64,000 bases of DNA from Alopecurus myosuroides (lineage: Eukaryota; Streptophyta; Magnoliopsida; Poales; Poaceae), in contig CM054062.1 in assembly GCA_028641055.1 (NCBI GenBank), positions 269,531,765 through 269,595,764 of the forward strand, read 5' to 3'. Under the pieces are notes generated by a model. It did no database searches. It saw only the letters and a program-made list of their open reading frames with translations, and was not told the DNA's origin. Within the stretch, counting starts at the first letter, position 1; each line of letters opens with the position of its first letter. The position numbers and the translations under genes were made by a program. This document shows, one piece after another, positions 11,816 through 22,457 of the stretch.

Positions 11816-12277
11816 GTGAGCTAGATTTCTTCAGTTAGTAGTTTTTTTTACGGCACAGAGCAAGTTAACTATGTTTTGGAAATTCTTGTTAGCTAATAGG
11901 TGGTGTATTATGTTCTGCCAATTAGAACAGATGTACGGCCCACTTACTTCTCTAAACAGATAATATCATAAGTAGCACCCAATAAATAAATCGGATTGTG
12001 TTATATGCATGATGGATCCTCCCGGGCTTCAAGCACAACACACATCTCAACAAAACCCCGATGCTTTAGCTATCGGGCGCGTGAACGACGACGACCTCGG
12101 AAAATGTCCCGACCAAGAAGGGAACAAGCGCGGGGAAGCACATGAATGCGAGCGCAGCACCTGGAACATGCAAGTGTGGCTGCTAGATTCAGAAAATTTC
12201 CCAGCCGAGCTGCATAGCGGCTTGTAAGAAAAATGGAAAAACATCTTTCTATGCCCTCCGACACGGATGTTATGTCT

Positions 12278-12307
12278 CCCGTTGCAACGCACGGGCAAGT
12301 TTGCTAG
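12278..12307 (+). other. Helitron 3' hairpin and CTAG terminus
   Basis: CCCGT (12278-12282) pairs with ACGGG (12291-12295); eight bases later comes CTAG (12304-12307). This is the transposition terminator arrangement of Helitrons. Confidence 0.85.
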
Positions 12308-14255
12308 TAGTATTATAAAAGAAAACAAGTTCCTTCACTTATTAAAATAATTTGGTGTGACATGGAATAAAATTCCATATTAAATGATTTTCATAGCAGT
12401 GTACAAAAACATTACCTAGTAGTGATAACAAATTACTTTCTATAAGGAATTGTATCCAATATGATCCACTTATAACACATCACTTGGGAACCATATGTGT
12501 GTTGTGTGAATATGATAATCATGCCTAAAATAAACTTTAAGACATTTAATAAATTAAATAGAGTGAAAACAATAAAATCACTTAATCTAGCACCCTAAAT
12601 AAAAAATACAAATATTGCTCAAATTCACCAAAACAAAACATGGTGAGGTTGCAAATTTGATGAGCTTTCCAAATATAATTTTTAATAATTTTTAGGTTTA
12701 CAATTTGGCCCTGAAAACAAAGGTTTTCTCTCAATTTTAGTAACAGAAGGACTTAGTTGTAAAGTTTAAAACTAGCCAGGGGTTATGGGAAAATAATCCT
12801 TTTTGTCTTCCTCCAAGACGGCACCGTGCGTGTCACCGCCGCCGACGCCTCAATGCCACCTCTTGCTAGCCGCCCTCGGAAGGAGAAGTACACCACGACG
12901 TTGCCCACACCCTCCTCTATCCCCTCAGCCACTTTCCCCTCTCTCTCTCTCCTGTTTCCTCTGTGCAAAGAAAACCGTAAGCCTAGTTCTTCCGGCCGCC
13001 GCCGCGCGCCGTCGATTCCGGCCGCCTCGAGGGCAACTGACACCACCGGGAGGTGCGATGTATCCTCCTCGAGCTTGTGCACGGGCGTAGATGGCCGGGA
13101 GCCCGCGAATTTCCCGGTTTCAATTTCTCACTGCTCCGCACGCCATGGAAGCTCGCCATCGCTAGGAAGCTCGCCGTGCCCAACCACCTGCACCGGTACC
13201 TTCCTAGTGAGCCTCCGCACCTCGTGGTGCTTTCGCTTTTGAACTTTATCCACAGAATCGCCGTAGTGCTGTAACCCGAGAAGCGCCGCCGCCGTTGTGC
13301 TCGCCGCCGGCGACCTCTTGACCATTTGTTCAAAGCACCACCACCGTTCGGTTCACACCTGCTGGTAGAAATGGGTGGGCATGCGTTGTGCAGAGAAGCA
13401 TGGTTTGGCTTGGAGCAACAACCGGGCCCCACACCTAATTGGGAGTGTACACGATCTCGAGCCTGGTTGTGCAACATGGTCTTGGTCGCCCATGGGTAAA
13501 GTAACGCACCTCTGCACAGTGTAGAAGGATGTGGCATGTTACCCCCTGTTCCGGGAAGGAGCTGCGAACGCCGCAGGAAAGGCAACTCCATGAAGTTCTA
13601 GTCATGTGAAGATCTGGCGGGCATAGTTTTCAAAAATTAAAAGCAACCTCTTGAAGAAAGTTTTACAAAACCTTGCATTAGCTTATGACTCTTTTGAGCC
13701 TGAAGTTGTAGTTAGTGCATCAAACTACCCACTATATATCATGAACTTGCTGAGTAACGCTCGTTACTCATTCGTTCCCATTTGTCCCCCTGCTTAGAGT
13801 TGAAGCCTGAGGGAAGTCGTCATCGTGAAGCCATCGCTACCTCATGAAGCCAGATGGAGCCATCTATTACTTAGTAGGTAAAGCATCATCATCAACAACG
13901 TTGGTGGAGGAGAAGCTATCAAGGTGTAGGTGGAGTCCATTCTTGGACTTAGTTGTATCAAGCCATAGATTAGGGCTGGCATCAGCTGTAGTGGATTTAT
14001 TTCTGAGCTAGAGTTATTCTCCAGCTTAGAGCTTCGTATTGCTTCTTCGGATGTTCATTTGCATGAGATCTTCTTGATTCATCAAAGAGATTCTCAAGAT
14101 TTTGTAATGAAGTTTGTATCCTATAGTTTTGATTGGCCCCGCTGTATTTCTGTTGTACCACTCTGAGAGATGTAATATTCACAGATAAGTCCTTCTATGA
14201 GTATTATGTCACCGACTTGCCAACTACACATGCAGTGGTGTGCTGGGTCACCACA
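12308..14255 (+). repeat. Right-hand part of the LARD 3' LTR
   Basis: Resumes after the Helitron. From 12459 it aligns with window position 1 onward, and ends CACCACA at 14255. It contains the second copy of the GC-rich island (about 12790-13350, ORF 12826-13242) and the 1743-bp deletion junction at 13350-13354. Confidence 0.85.
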
Positions 14256-14260
14256 AAAGG
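14256..14260 (+). repeat. Right target-site duplication of the LARD-like element (presumed)
   Basis: AAAGG follows the LTR end directly. The left copy lies outside the window, so this is inferred from the 5-bp rule for gypsy elements. Confidence 0.5.
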
Positions 14261-14265
14261 TAATT

Positions 14266-15097
14266 CATTTGCTGTTCTTGATCCGATCCAATGTTGAGGA
14301 GGAAGCAGATTTGTTCATAAATTGGTTGATAATGAGATTGTTCTCAATCATAAATTTGTTGTAGACAACCCTATCTCCTCCCTCCGTGAGTCTCTTGATA
14401 TCAACTGTGTGGAACAGTTCCCTGTTCTTCCATCTTCTGCTCTTGGTGCTGCTACCTGTTCATCTTCTGATCAGCTGCCTGACCCAGAAAATGGCCTTAG
14501 AGGTAGTCCTTCGACCTTAGTTACTAAGAAAACCAGATCCAAAAAATTTGATAGAGGGTCTTTGGAATAAAAGAGGCACAGGGAGACCTGGCCAAAAACA
14601 AGCGCTAACTGATTTTATCTCTAAGAATAAATTAGATTTTCATGAAACCAAGAGAATGGTCTTCCCTGATCATTTCCAGAGATTCTTTTGTGGACCTTGG
14701 GAGTTTTCTTGGGTTTCTTTACCTGCTAAAGATACCGCTGGTGGTTTCTTGGTGGGCTTTAGGAAGGATAAATTTGAAATAATTAGTCACACTTGCTTTG
14801 AGTACTGTGTGTCTACTACTGTCAAGAATTTACTTGATGATTTTACCTGTCAATTGGTTATGGTATATGGTACCCCTTATATTTAGTTCAAGCTAGAATT
14901 CATTTCTGAATTGTATGCTATTATGGATAGTAGCTCCGTGCCTACTCTCTTTGGGGGAGATTTTAATCTAGTCAGGGATGCTTCTGAGAAAAACAATGGT
15001 GTGCTTAATCCTAATTGAGCTTTTATGTTTAATGACTGGATTAACAAATGGTCTTTGAACAATCTTAAAATGTCTAATAGAAGCTATACCTGGTCCA
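14266..15097 (+). pseudogene. LINE ORF2 N-terminal part (endonuclease, broken)
   Basis: Frames at 14322-14570, 14548-14886 and onward give linker sequence, then ALTDFISKNKLDFHETKRMV, FCGPWEFSWV and DTAGGFLVGF. These are L1-type apurinic-endonuclease wording (normally LDF-GFQETK, W--SWLPA-GTAGGIL). After a TAG at 14884 the frame resumes with TLFGGDFNLVRDASEKN, the GGDFN metal-binding motif, followed by another stop. The expected RSYTWSN motif is cut at 15097 by the solo LTR and resumes at 16751. At least two frame changes and two stops make this non-functional. Confidence 0.85.
15093..15097 (+). repeat. Target-site duplication (left) of the solo LTR
   Basis: GTCCA, repeated at 16746-16750; removing one copy plus the LTR restores the LINE reading TWS-N. 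Confidence 0.9.
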
Positions 15098-16745
15098 TGA
15101 AAGGGTCGTTGCATAGAAAACAAAAAATTTCCTACGCGAGAGACACCCGAAAGGCCAAGATCTAATCTAGGAGACGAAGTGTAACGGGTAAAGAGAGGGT
15201 TAAGGAGAACACATACCCTCGAAGACACAAAGCATTACAAGATCAAATTTCATTGTTGGCGTAGTCGTACTCACACCAATCCCGATAGCGAGAAGATGTG
15301 CACCGCAACCCGGCGGTGCCTCCGTGATCGGTCACACGTACGGTTGATGACGACCTCCGTTCCCTCGATCCAGCGGGGCGCAAAAGTAGAGGATCCTCGG
15401 AACTCCAGCAGCACGACGGCGTGGTGGTGGTGAAGAATCCCACGGTCAGGGCTTCGCCAAGCCGGAGACCATGGAATGGAGCAGCGGGTGGAGGGAAAAA
15501 GAAGTGGGCAAGTGCGTGAATGAAGAGGAGCCCTCACCCTCCTTTTATAGGGAGAGGGAGGAAGCCCAAGTGTGGGGTGCGGCCAGCCATGGTGGTGCCC
15601 CCACCTCTTCCCTCTTCATGTGAGTGGAAGCCCCACTCACACCCACTCATACTCCCTTAATTTTCCACTTAGAAAATCCAAATGTCTTCTTTTAATAAAT
15701 AAATAAACATTTTTATTTCTTTATTTATATTTGTTAATTCCATTAACAAACATTTGCATATATCACCTCGAATCATTTGTTAATTCTATTAACAACCATT
15801 CGACGAAAAAACCCTTGAACTATTTCAATTTCCCCGAAACAATTTCGGTGCTGCCCAAAATATTCTTCGATATTCCATATCCTCTCAAATGTGTCATCGA
15901 ACCATAAGTGTGTCACCCTACGGTTCGTGAATAAGATAGACATGATCGAGACTCCTCTACGATCAATAATCAACAGCGGGATCTGGAAATCCGTGATGAC
16001 CCCTATTTATTCAACGGTGACTCTCGTGATCGTGTGAACCAACAACGCCATGAACTATTCCCTTTGTCTCGTGATATTTTACTTGTCCGAGATTCGATCA
16101 TTGGTATCAACCATACCTTGTTCAATCTCATTACCGACAAGTACTCTTTTCTCGTTCCCATGATATAACATCCTTGTGATCATATCACGTGCTTGCAAGC
16201 GATGTTGCTATGATATCACCGAGAGGGCCCAGAGTATATCTCTCAGTCATTTTGGATGGACAAATCCCAATCTTGATCCATGAGCCTCAACTAATACTTT
16301 CCGAATACCTAACGGCACCTTTATAGTCACCATGTTACGGTGTGACGTTTGATGACATCAAAGCACCCTTCCGGTATCAGTGATTGACATGATCTCATGG
16401 TCTAAGGAATAAGTTACTTCGTACGCAAGATATAACAATATAAACTAAATGACTTGATCGTATTGTTATCTTGATATTGGGTATGTGTTCATCACATCAT
16501 TCTTCTAATGACATGACCTAGTTATTAACAACATCCAATGTTCATGATCAGGAAACCTTGACCATCTATTAATCAACGAGCTAGTTAAAAGAGTGGCTTT
16601 ACTAGGAACCATTGTTTTTTTATTAAACACACATGTATCAACGTTTCCGGTTAATACAATTCTATCATGAGAAATAAACATTTATCATAAACAAGGAATA
16701 AGATAATAACCACTTTATTATTGCCTCTCGGGCATATTCCCTTCA
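15098..16745 (-). mobile_element. BARE/Angela-type Copia solo LTR
   Basis: A 1648-bp unit bounded by TG...CA with 8-bp terminal inverted repeat TGAAAGGG/CCCTTCA and flanked by GTCCA on both sides. On the minus strand it starts TGAAGGGAATATGCCCGAGA and ends near TTTTTTGTTTTCTATGCAAC. By recall these are the two ends of BARE/WIS/Angela LTRs, and the length fits that group. No internal sequence is attached, so it is a solo LTR left by LTR-LTR recombination. Open frames inside it are not genes. Confidence 0.9.
15541..15550 (-). promoter_or_regulatory. Predicted TATA box of the solo LTR
   Basis: The minus strand reads CTATAAAAGG about two-thirds of the way through the LTR, the position where BARE-type LTRs carry their promoter. 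Confidence 0.6.
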
Positions 16746-16750
16746 GTCCA
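16746..16750 (+). repeat. Target-site duplication (right) of the solo LTR
   Basis: GTCCA, identical to 15093-15097. Confidence 0.9.
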
Positions 16751-18873
16751 ACAATCAGATTGATCCCATTATGGACACCCTGGATAGGATCCTAGCTAGT
16801 ACTGAGTGGGATAGTAAGTATCCCCTCACTACTATCAGAGCTCTTTCTAAGCCTGTCAGTGATCACACACCACTCTTGTTGGATACTTGCTCTGATGCTC
16901 CTCCTTCCCCCAAATTATTTAGGTTCGAAAAATGGTGGCTGGAATTTCCTGAATTCCACACCATGGTGCATAGGGTTTGGTCCTCCCCCTGTTCACTTAC
17001 CTCCCCTATTGATAGGTGGCAATATAAGGTAAGGACCTTGAGGAAGAGTTGTAAGGGCTGGAGCATCAATGTTGATGCTGCAAAAAATAAAGAGAAGAAT
17101 GACCTTATTCAAGAGTTTCATATTTTAGACACTTTCTCTGAATCTTGTTTTCTCTCTACAGAGGAGACTAGTAGGATAAGTCAAATCAAGATTGATATTG
17201 ATAGAATTTTTAGACTGGATGAAACCAAAGCTTGGCAAAGGTTTAGGGATAGATTTGTTAAAGAGGGGGATAGAAATACCTCTTATTTTCATGCCATTGC
17301 TAATCAGAGAAGGAAGAAAAAGAAAATAGCTGTCTTGGATGGTCCTAATGGCCAGGTTGATAAGACTGCTGACATGCTAAAAGTGGGAATTGATTTTTAT
17401 AAATCCTTGTTTGCTACTGAAGAAAGACTTAAAATATCTTTAGGCCCAAATTTCTGGGGCCCTGCTGATAAAGTCACTAATGATGAGAATCACTTTATTC
17501 AAAAACCCTTTTCAATTGATGAAATCAAAGAGGTTGTTTTTAGTTATTTTGCTAGTGGTGCCCCTGGTCCTGATGGCCTTTCCTTCCTATTCTATCAAAA
17601 AAAATTGGAGCTCATTCAGCAGGACTTTATGTCCCTGGTGATAGACTTTGAGAGTGGCAGGTTGAATGTTGCTAGATTAAATTTTGCTATTCTTACTCTT
17701 ATACCAAAAGAACCTGATGCTAGGAATCTTAAAAAATTCAGACCTATCAGTCTTGGCAACTGTAGTCTGAAGATCATCTCTAAAGCCATCACCAACAGAA
17801 TTTCCCTTATGGGTGATAAACTGATTTCCAATAATCAAACTGCCTTTATTAAAGGCAAGTTTATTCTTGAAAGTGTGGTCTCAGACCAGGAGATCATCCA
17901 TGCTGCCCACTCCAAAGGTGACCCAGCACTTGTCCTGAAGCTGGACTATGAGAAGGCCTATGATAGGGTTGACTGGGATTCCCTAGATGAGATGCTCCTC
18001 TCCAAAGGTTTTGGACCTATTTTTAGGGGCTGTATCAGGAGTATGTTAGTTGGGATTGCCTTTGTGTGAGGATCAATGATGAAAATAGTCCCTACTTTAA
18101 AGTGGGCAAAGGTCTTAAACAAGGTGACCCTTGCTCACCCATCCTGTTTAACTTGGTTGGAGATGTTTTTTTCTAAAATGTTGACTAAAGCTGCTACAGC
18201 TGGTTTAATCAAGGGCCTACTTACTCAAGTGGTTCCTAGGGGTGTTGTCATTTTACAGTATGTCGTTGATACAATTCTGTTCCTTGAGCCACATGTAGAT
18301 TTTGCCAGGAACCTTAAGTGGATTCTATCCTGTTTTGAAAACATGTCAGGGATGAGAATCAACTATCATAAATCTGACCTTATGACCATCCATGTGGATT
18401 CTGTTCAAGCTAATGTTTTATCACAAGTCTTTTGTTGTAAAATTGCTAATTTCCCTTGCAAGTATCTGGGGGTTCCTCTCCATTACAATAAACTGAGAAA
18501 GTAGGATCTACAACCTGTTATTGATAAAATCTTTAAAAGGTTTGCTGGGTGGAGGGGTAAACTCCTTAGCTATCAAAGTAGATTGATCCTACTTAAAGCA
18601 TGTATTGCCAGTATTCCCATGTATCTTCTGTCAGTAATCAAATTCCCTAAGTGGGAAATTAAAATGATTAACTCTCAGATGGCTCACTTCCTGTGGAGTG
18701 AATCTGACAATAATAAAAAGTATCACCTAGCCAATTGGGAACTAGTGTCTATAAAACAGGAGTTTGGGGGTCTAGGTGTTCAAAATCCAGGGGATTTCAA
18801 CCTTTTCCTGTTGGCCTCTTGGATCAAAAGGTACCACTCAGATTCAGGAAAAAATTTGGAAGCAAATTATTGA
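16751..18873 (+). pseudogene. LINE ORF2 reverse transcriptase region (broken)
   Basis: A 432-codon frame (16771-18069) runs from the end of the endonuclease (MDTLDRILASTEWD) into the RT. RT motifs include SGAPGPDGL, TLIPKE-KFRPISLGN, the NQTAFIKGKFI block and KLDYEKAYDRVDW with the first catalytic Asp. A TGA follows at 18067. The true product continues in another frame (QGDPCSPILFNLV) and returns to the first frame near 18170. The catalytic YADD is read as YVVD, so one of the paired aspartates is lost. Pieces 18076-18504 and 18583-18873 complete the RT thumb and connection. The enzyme cannot be active. Confidence 0.9.
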
Positions 18874-18946
18874 TTTCAAATATGATCCTGGTCCCAATGT
18901 GTTCTATGTTGTTCCCAATGTGTGCTCACCCTTCTAGAAGGGAGTC

Positions 18947-19918
18947 ATGTGGGATGCTAAGGAAGCTAAGTGTGGGTACAGGTGGAAACTGGGGAATGGT
19001 AGGAAAATCATGTTTTGGAGTGATGTGTGGGTAGGTAATTTTAGCCTTGTAGTTTATTACTGGGACCTTTTTGAAACCTGCAATGAACAAGAGATTTTTG
19101 TTGCTAATGCCTATCAGAACCATGAGCTTATTCTCACTTTTAGAAGGAATGTCTTCCCTGAGGGTTATGTTAAGTGGTTGAAACTTTCTCAACTAGTGGG
19201 ATCCTTTGATCTCACAGATGAGGAAGACAACCCCACCTGGATTTTCCACTCCTCTGGAGTTTACAGTGTAAGATCCTTTTATGGATATGTGAATAACAGG
19301 GGTGTGGTACCAGTTCACACTCCAGCTGTTTGGAAGTTGAGGATCCAACCGAGACTTCATGTCTTCATGTGGTTGTTAGCTAGTAATAGATTGCTTACGC
19401 GAGATAATTTAGCCAAACGCAGGACAGTTGCTGATGTCTCCTGTCTCTTCTGTTCTGAGCCTAAAACTTGCCACCATCTCTTCTTTGATTGTTTCGTTGC
19501 CAAACTGATTTGGCCTGTCATATCTGAAATCTTGGGTTTTGAGATTGGCAAGGATTTTGAATATGTTGCTAGATGGTGGATTACTGAGGATAAGAACTCA
19601 CACGTGAATTCCTTGTGTGTTGTTGTCCTATGGGCAGTTTGGAAACTAAGAAACTCAATGTGCTTTCAGGTTTGGTCTGGCCAAGTGTTCAGGACATATG
19701 GCGCAGGCTGCGAACGAACTGGAGCAATGGAAGTCGCTGGCTCCTCCCTCGTCATCGCTCCTCCTCGCACGGAATGTTCAGATGCTGAACAAGCTGTGCA
19801 CCGAGCTTTTGCGCATCGCCTGGCGGTGATGGCGCATTCGGGAGGGTTCCCTGGTCCTGAAGCGGCACATGAGGCTACCTGTCAGCGGCTCCTCACCAAG
19901 TTCCTCTCCAAGTCTTAG
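18947..19918 (+). pseudogene. LINE ORF2 C-terminus with zf-RVT domain
   Basis: A 323-codon frame downstream of RT carries the zinc-binding region: PAVWKLRIQPRLHVFMWLLA, RTVADVSCLFC and CHHLFFDC, then VVLWAVWKLRNSM. It ends at TAG 19916-19918. The last ~80 residues are of different composition (GC-rich coding, AHRLAVMAHSG). It is separated from the RT pieces by a stop near 18871 and a frame change. Confidence 0.85.
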
Positions 19919-20126
19919 TTGCTGTTGCTGGTGGCTGTGTCCTTCTGGGTTGTCTATTCTTTTTTCTGTTTGCGACTCCGTTTCCTGCTTTGTAGCTTAG
20001 GCTACCGTCTGGACACCCTGTGTGGTGGATTTTGTGCTCGTTGGCGCTATAACCATTAAAAAACCTTGTTACCTGGTTGGTTTGGTTTGAATGAAACCGG
20101 GGGAACACCCTTTTAGTCTAAAAAAG
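19919..20126 (+). mobile_element. LINE 3' UTR and short A tail
   Basis: T/G-rich sequence without ORFs ending GTCTAAAAAAG. A grass-LINE-like end (GAAACCGGGGGAACACCC) precedes the A run. The left target duplication is outside the window, so the exact end is approximate. Confidence 0.65.
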
Positions 20127-20910
20127 ATAATGAAGCTTACTACTCCATTCATAAAGGTCGGTTCTTTTCCATGAGTACAGTATAATACACATGTGGAAAT
20201 TTCGTTGTCTGCAAAAGATAGTCTGGAGTAGAAGTTCAAATTCCTTGACGGGAAAAAAATATCTGTACCGTTTAGCCTATGTACCATTCAGACTATATGT
20301 GGACACATTAGATATTGAATTTTAAGTCTGATGTAGTTCTTACAGAAGAGCAATAATTTCAGAAATTATCATTATGAATGGTTAAGTGTACCATTCTGTT
20401 AACATCGTCCATTCTATCTCAGTGAAATAATGTAATGATAAGGGACCATTTGGAAGATTCATTTTTTTAAGTATTCTTATAATACTTTGGTTTTCAATAA
20501 TGAAGTATTTGATACTTTGACGTGTTTGTTGTGTTGGGACCTCCAAGCACGGCCCAACCACCACGATTCCGGGGAGTACGCCATTTGGGTTGAGGCAGGC
20601 GTGCTCTGCTGAATCGAAGTAGAAAATCGTCCCTTGTGAAGCGCCATCTTGAAGGAAGGACCTGAGGTGCTAGCAAAACAATAAAGCACAGAGTGGCTGC
20701 CTCATCAGCCATGGAACACATAGGCACGAATTGGCTTCTGTGGCTGAACTCCGAAGAACGGCTTCAAGAGCAACCCAATGAGCTCTAGATCCTGGAAAAT
20801 CACCCTTCCTTCTACCACATGACGGCCGGAACAGGCAAAAACAGTAGCACTGAGAGCTCCAATGTGCTATTAAAGAAGGCCTCGCGAGGACGTCCTCCAC
20901 ATCAAACAAC
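20127..20910 (+). other. Anonymous DNA between LINE and Copia element
   Basis: No convincing gene. 20127-20520 is AT-rich. 20530-20910 is more GC-rich with short minus-strand open frames, the longest of which run into the LTR and are therefore not genes. It continues uninterrupted at 30458 once the Copia element and one TSD are removed. Confidence 0.5.
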
Positions 20911-20915
20911 CATAG
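20911..20915 (+). repeat. Target-site duplication (left) of the gag-only Copia element
   Basis: CATAG, repeated at 30453-30457. Confidence 0.9.
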
Positions 20916-22404
20916 TGAAAGTGTATGGTTCCCCCGTGTATGGTTTTGGTAATTAATGACAAACCTTATGAGGACTAATGTTTGATTTGAGACATTCTTA
21001 TAGGTTTGTCCATTGGCACCACTTGAACTCCATGTGTTGGATTCAAGGTTGGATGCTATCAATATCATCACTTAATGAATATATCTATATGATCAATAGA
21101 AGAATTTTTTCATGCTACTATTGACCATATTACAAGCATGTCTTGAAGAAGGAGATTGTGTGAATATTCATGTTTACCTTCAAGTCATCATCATCATGAA
21201 TAAAGAGAAGATACTTGGTTGATCAAGTAGGTGTGCAAAGCTTGCCACCCATATGGAGATTATGGTCAAGTGAATATGCTCATGTGAGAAGCTCTCTAAT
21301 ATTAGCGTATGGGGGAGCAATTTACAAGTCTTCACAAAATGAAACACAATCAAGAAAGGTGGTTTCACCGGAGGTACCGCCCCTGCGCGATTTTCCCCCC
21401 AACGGTTGGATATTTTGGTGACCTATTTAAGGGGCCTTCTTCCCCAATGGTTCCCTACCCTTTTGGGAAAGTTTGACCTCCATTGTTGACCACCAAAAGC
21501 TTTCTATCTCTCAATCCCTCCAGTGATTTTTTTCTTCCACTTGAGGAAAAGAGAGAGGAGATCTAGATCTACCACTTCACCAATCAATCCCTCCTCTTTG
21601 TGAGGGGAACCTATTGGATCTAGATCTAGGGATTCATTTGTTGTTTTCCTTGTTCTTCCTCCTTCCTCCCTCCATAGAATTAGTTGCTTTGGTGGGATTT
21701 GGGAGAGAAGTTCTTGACCACTTTGTGTGTTCTTGCCATTGCATCAGGTGTATCGGTTTGAGTTCCCCACGATATTCGTGAAAGAGAAGTTCGTGAGCTT
21801 GTTACTCTTGGGTGCTTGGTCACCGGAGAGATTGTTCCTCTTGGGTGTATTGAGCACCCTAGACGGTTAGTTCTTGGGGCTTCCACCTTTTTGCAAGAAG
21901 CTTCGTTGAGAGCATCCAATTGAATTGTGGAGATAGCCTCAACCCCGTGTAAGGTTTGGTCAACGCCTTCAAGTTGACCTCATAGTGGAAACAAGCATCT
22001 CCCTCACCGGAGAAGCTCAAGGAGAATAAGGTGTGCACATCCGTGCTATTGAGGAGCGCCTATGTGGCTCTCCACCTCTCCAATGAAGACCTACTTCCCT
22101 TGGGAAGGAACTTTGGTAATCACATTGGTGTCTCCTTGTTCTTCGGTTATTTCTATACTCTAGCTCGTCACTTATGTATTTACCTTTGTGATAGCCATCG
22201 TGCTTGAAGTCATCTATCTTTCTATCACATAGTTGTATTTCTTTCCTAGCATAAGTTGTTGGTGCACATAGGTAAACCTAGCTTGTATAGGTTTTGTGCT
22301 TGATAAATTAAACGCTAGTTTTATTCCGCATTTACTCAAGCCTAAACCGTAATTATTTTAGAGCGCCTATTCACCCCCCTCTAGGCAGCATCCTTGTACT
22401 TTCA
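20916..22404 (+). repeat. 5' LTR of the gag-only Copia element (with internal deletion)
   Basis: 1489 bp, against 2172 bp for the 3' LTR. A 679-bp segment is missing at the junction GGTGGT (21358-21363), matching 28718-29396 of the other LTR. A TATTTAA box candidate lies at 21424-21430. Confidence 0.9.
21424..21430 (+). promoter_or_regulatory. Predicted TATA-like box in the 5' LTR
   Basis: CCTATTTAAGGGGCC, also present at 29463-29469 in the 3' LTR. It is followed by a T/C-rich leader, the typical LTR promoter layout. Confidence 0.5.
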
Positions 22405-22406
22405 AT

Positions 22407-22418
22407 TGGTATCAGAGC
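22407..22418 (+). other. Primer-binding site, tRNA-iMet
   Basis: TGGTATCAGAGC two bases after the LTR, a perfect match to the plant tRNA-iMet primer site. Confidence 0.9.
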
Positions 22419-22457
22419 CAGGGGCTCTCCTTGTTAGGCTTCACCTCCTTGAGAGTA

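Larger units (their letters stand above)
8320..12307 (+). mobile_element. Non-autonomous, gene-capturing Helitron
   Basis: The left end is TCTTTACCTAATAATAAAGG after an A, the TC-start seen in grass Helitrons. The right end is a GC-rich hairpin (CCCGTTGCAACGCACGGG), then CAAGTTTG and the terminal CTAG followed by T. There are no inverted repeats and no target duplication, and insertion is between A and T, all as expected for rolling-circle elements. No Rep/helicase is encoded. The interior holds a GC-rich block (8400-9400) and four exon-like pieces of a TMEM214-like gene on the plus strand, with introns retained. It interrupts the LARD 3' LTR. Confidence 0.85.
1..14255 (+). mobile_element. 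LARD-like Ty3/gypsy element, 5' end outside window
   Basis: The first 3.5 kb recurs at 12459-14255, and both copies end in GGGTCACCACA. The first copy is followed by a tRNA-Met-type primer site and the second by AAAGG and then LINE coding sequence. These are therefore the two LTRs of one plus-strand element. The internal domain (3542-5389) is under 2 kb and has no recognisable gag or pol ORF, so the element is non-autonomous. That layout, long LTRs with a short non-coding interior, is the one described for large retrotransposon derivatives (LARDs). A 5'-truncated LINE and a Helitron later inserted into its 3' LTR. The element sits inside the coding region of an older LINE, which resumes at 14256. 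Family assignment to Ty3/gypsy rests on the primer site, the purine tract and the typical gypsy sequence just before the 3' LTR. Confidence 0.8.
5390..14255 (+). repeat. 3' LTR of the LARD-like element, interrupted by a LINE and a Helitron
   Basis: Begins after the purine tract and ends at the CACCACA shared with the 5' LTR. Its own sequence is 5390-7132, 7835-8319 and 12308-14255; the rest is nested insertions. Compared with the 5' LTR it lacks 1743 bases, with junction at about 13350-13354 and GGTTC at both deletion ends. Adding that back gives a full LTR near 5.9 kb, very long for plants. The left part (5390-8319) cannot be checked against the 5' LTR because that part lies outside the window, so its membership is inferred from the purine tract and continuity. 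Confidence 0.65.
14256..20126 (+). mobile_element. Old L1-type LINE, right-hand part, interrupted by a solo LTR
   Basis: From the LARD insertion point onward the plus strand carries L1-type ORF2 pieces in order: linker (GNSFAVLD), endonuclease, RT, zf-RVT and a 3' UTR ending in a short A run (20120-20125). All domains are broken by stops and shifts. The 5' part lies left of the window, beyond the LARD-like element. The LINE is older than the LARD-like element and the solo LTR at 15098-16745, since both interrupt its coding sequence. Confidence 0.85.

Noticed and set aside
20670..21071. 133-codon minus-strand ORF
   Set aside because: It spans the LTR boundary at 20916 and the target duplication, so it was created by the insertion.
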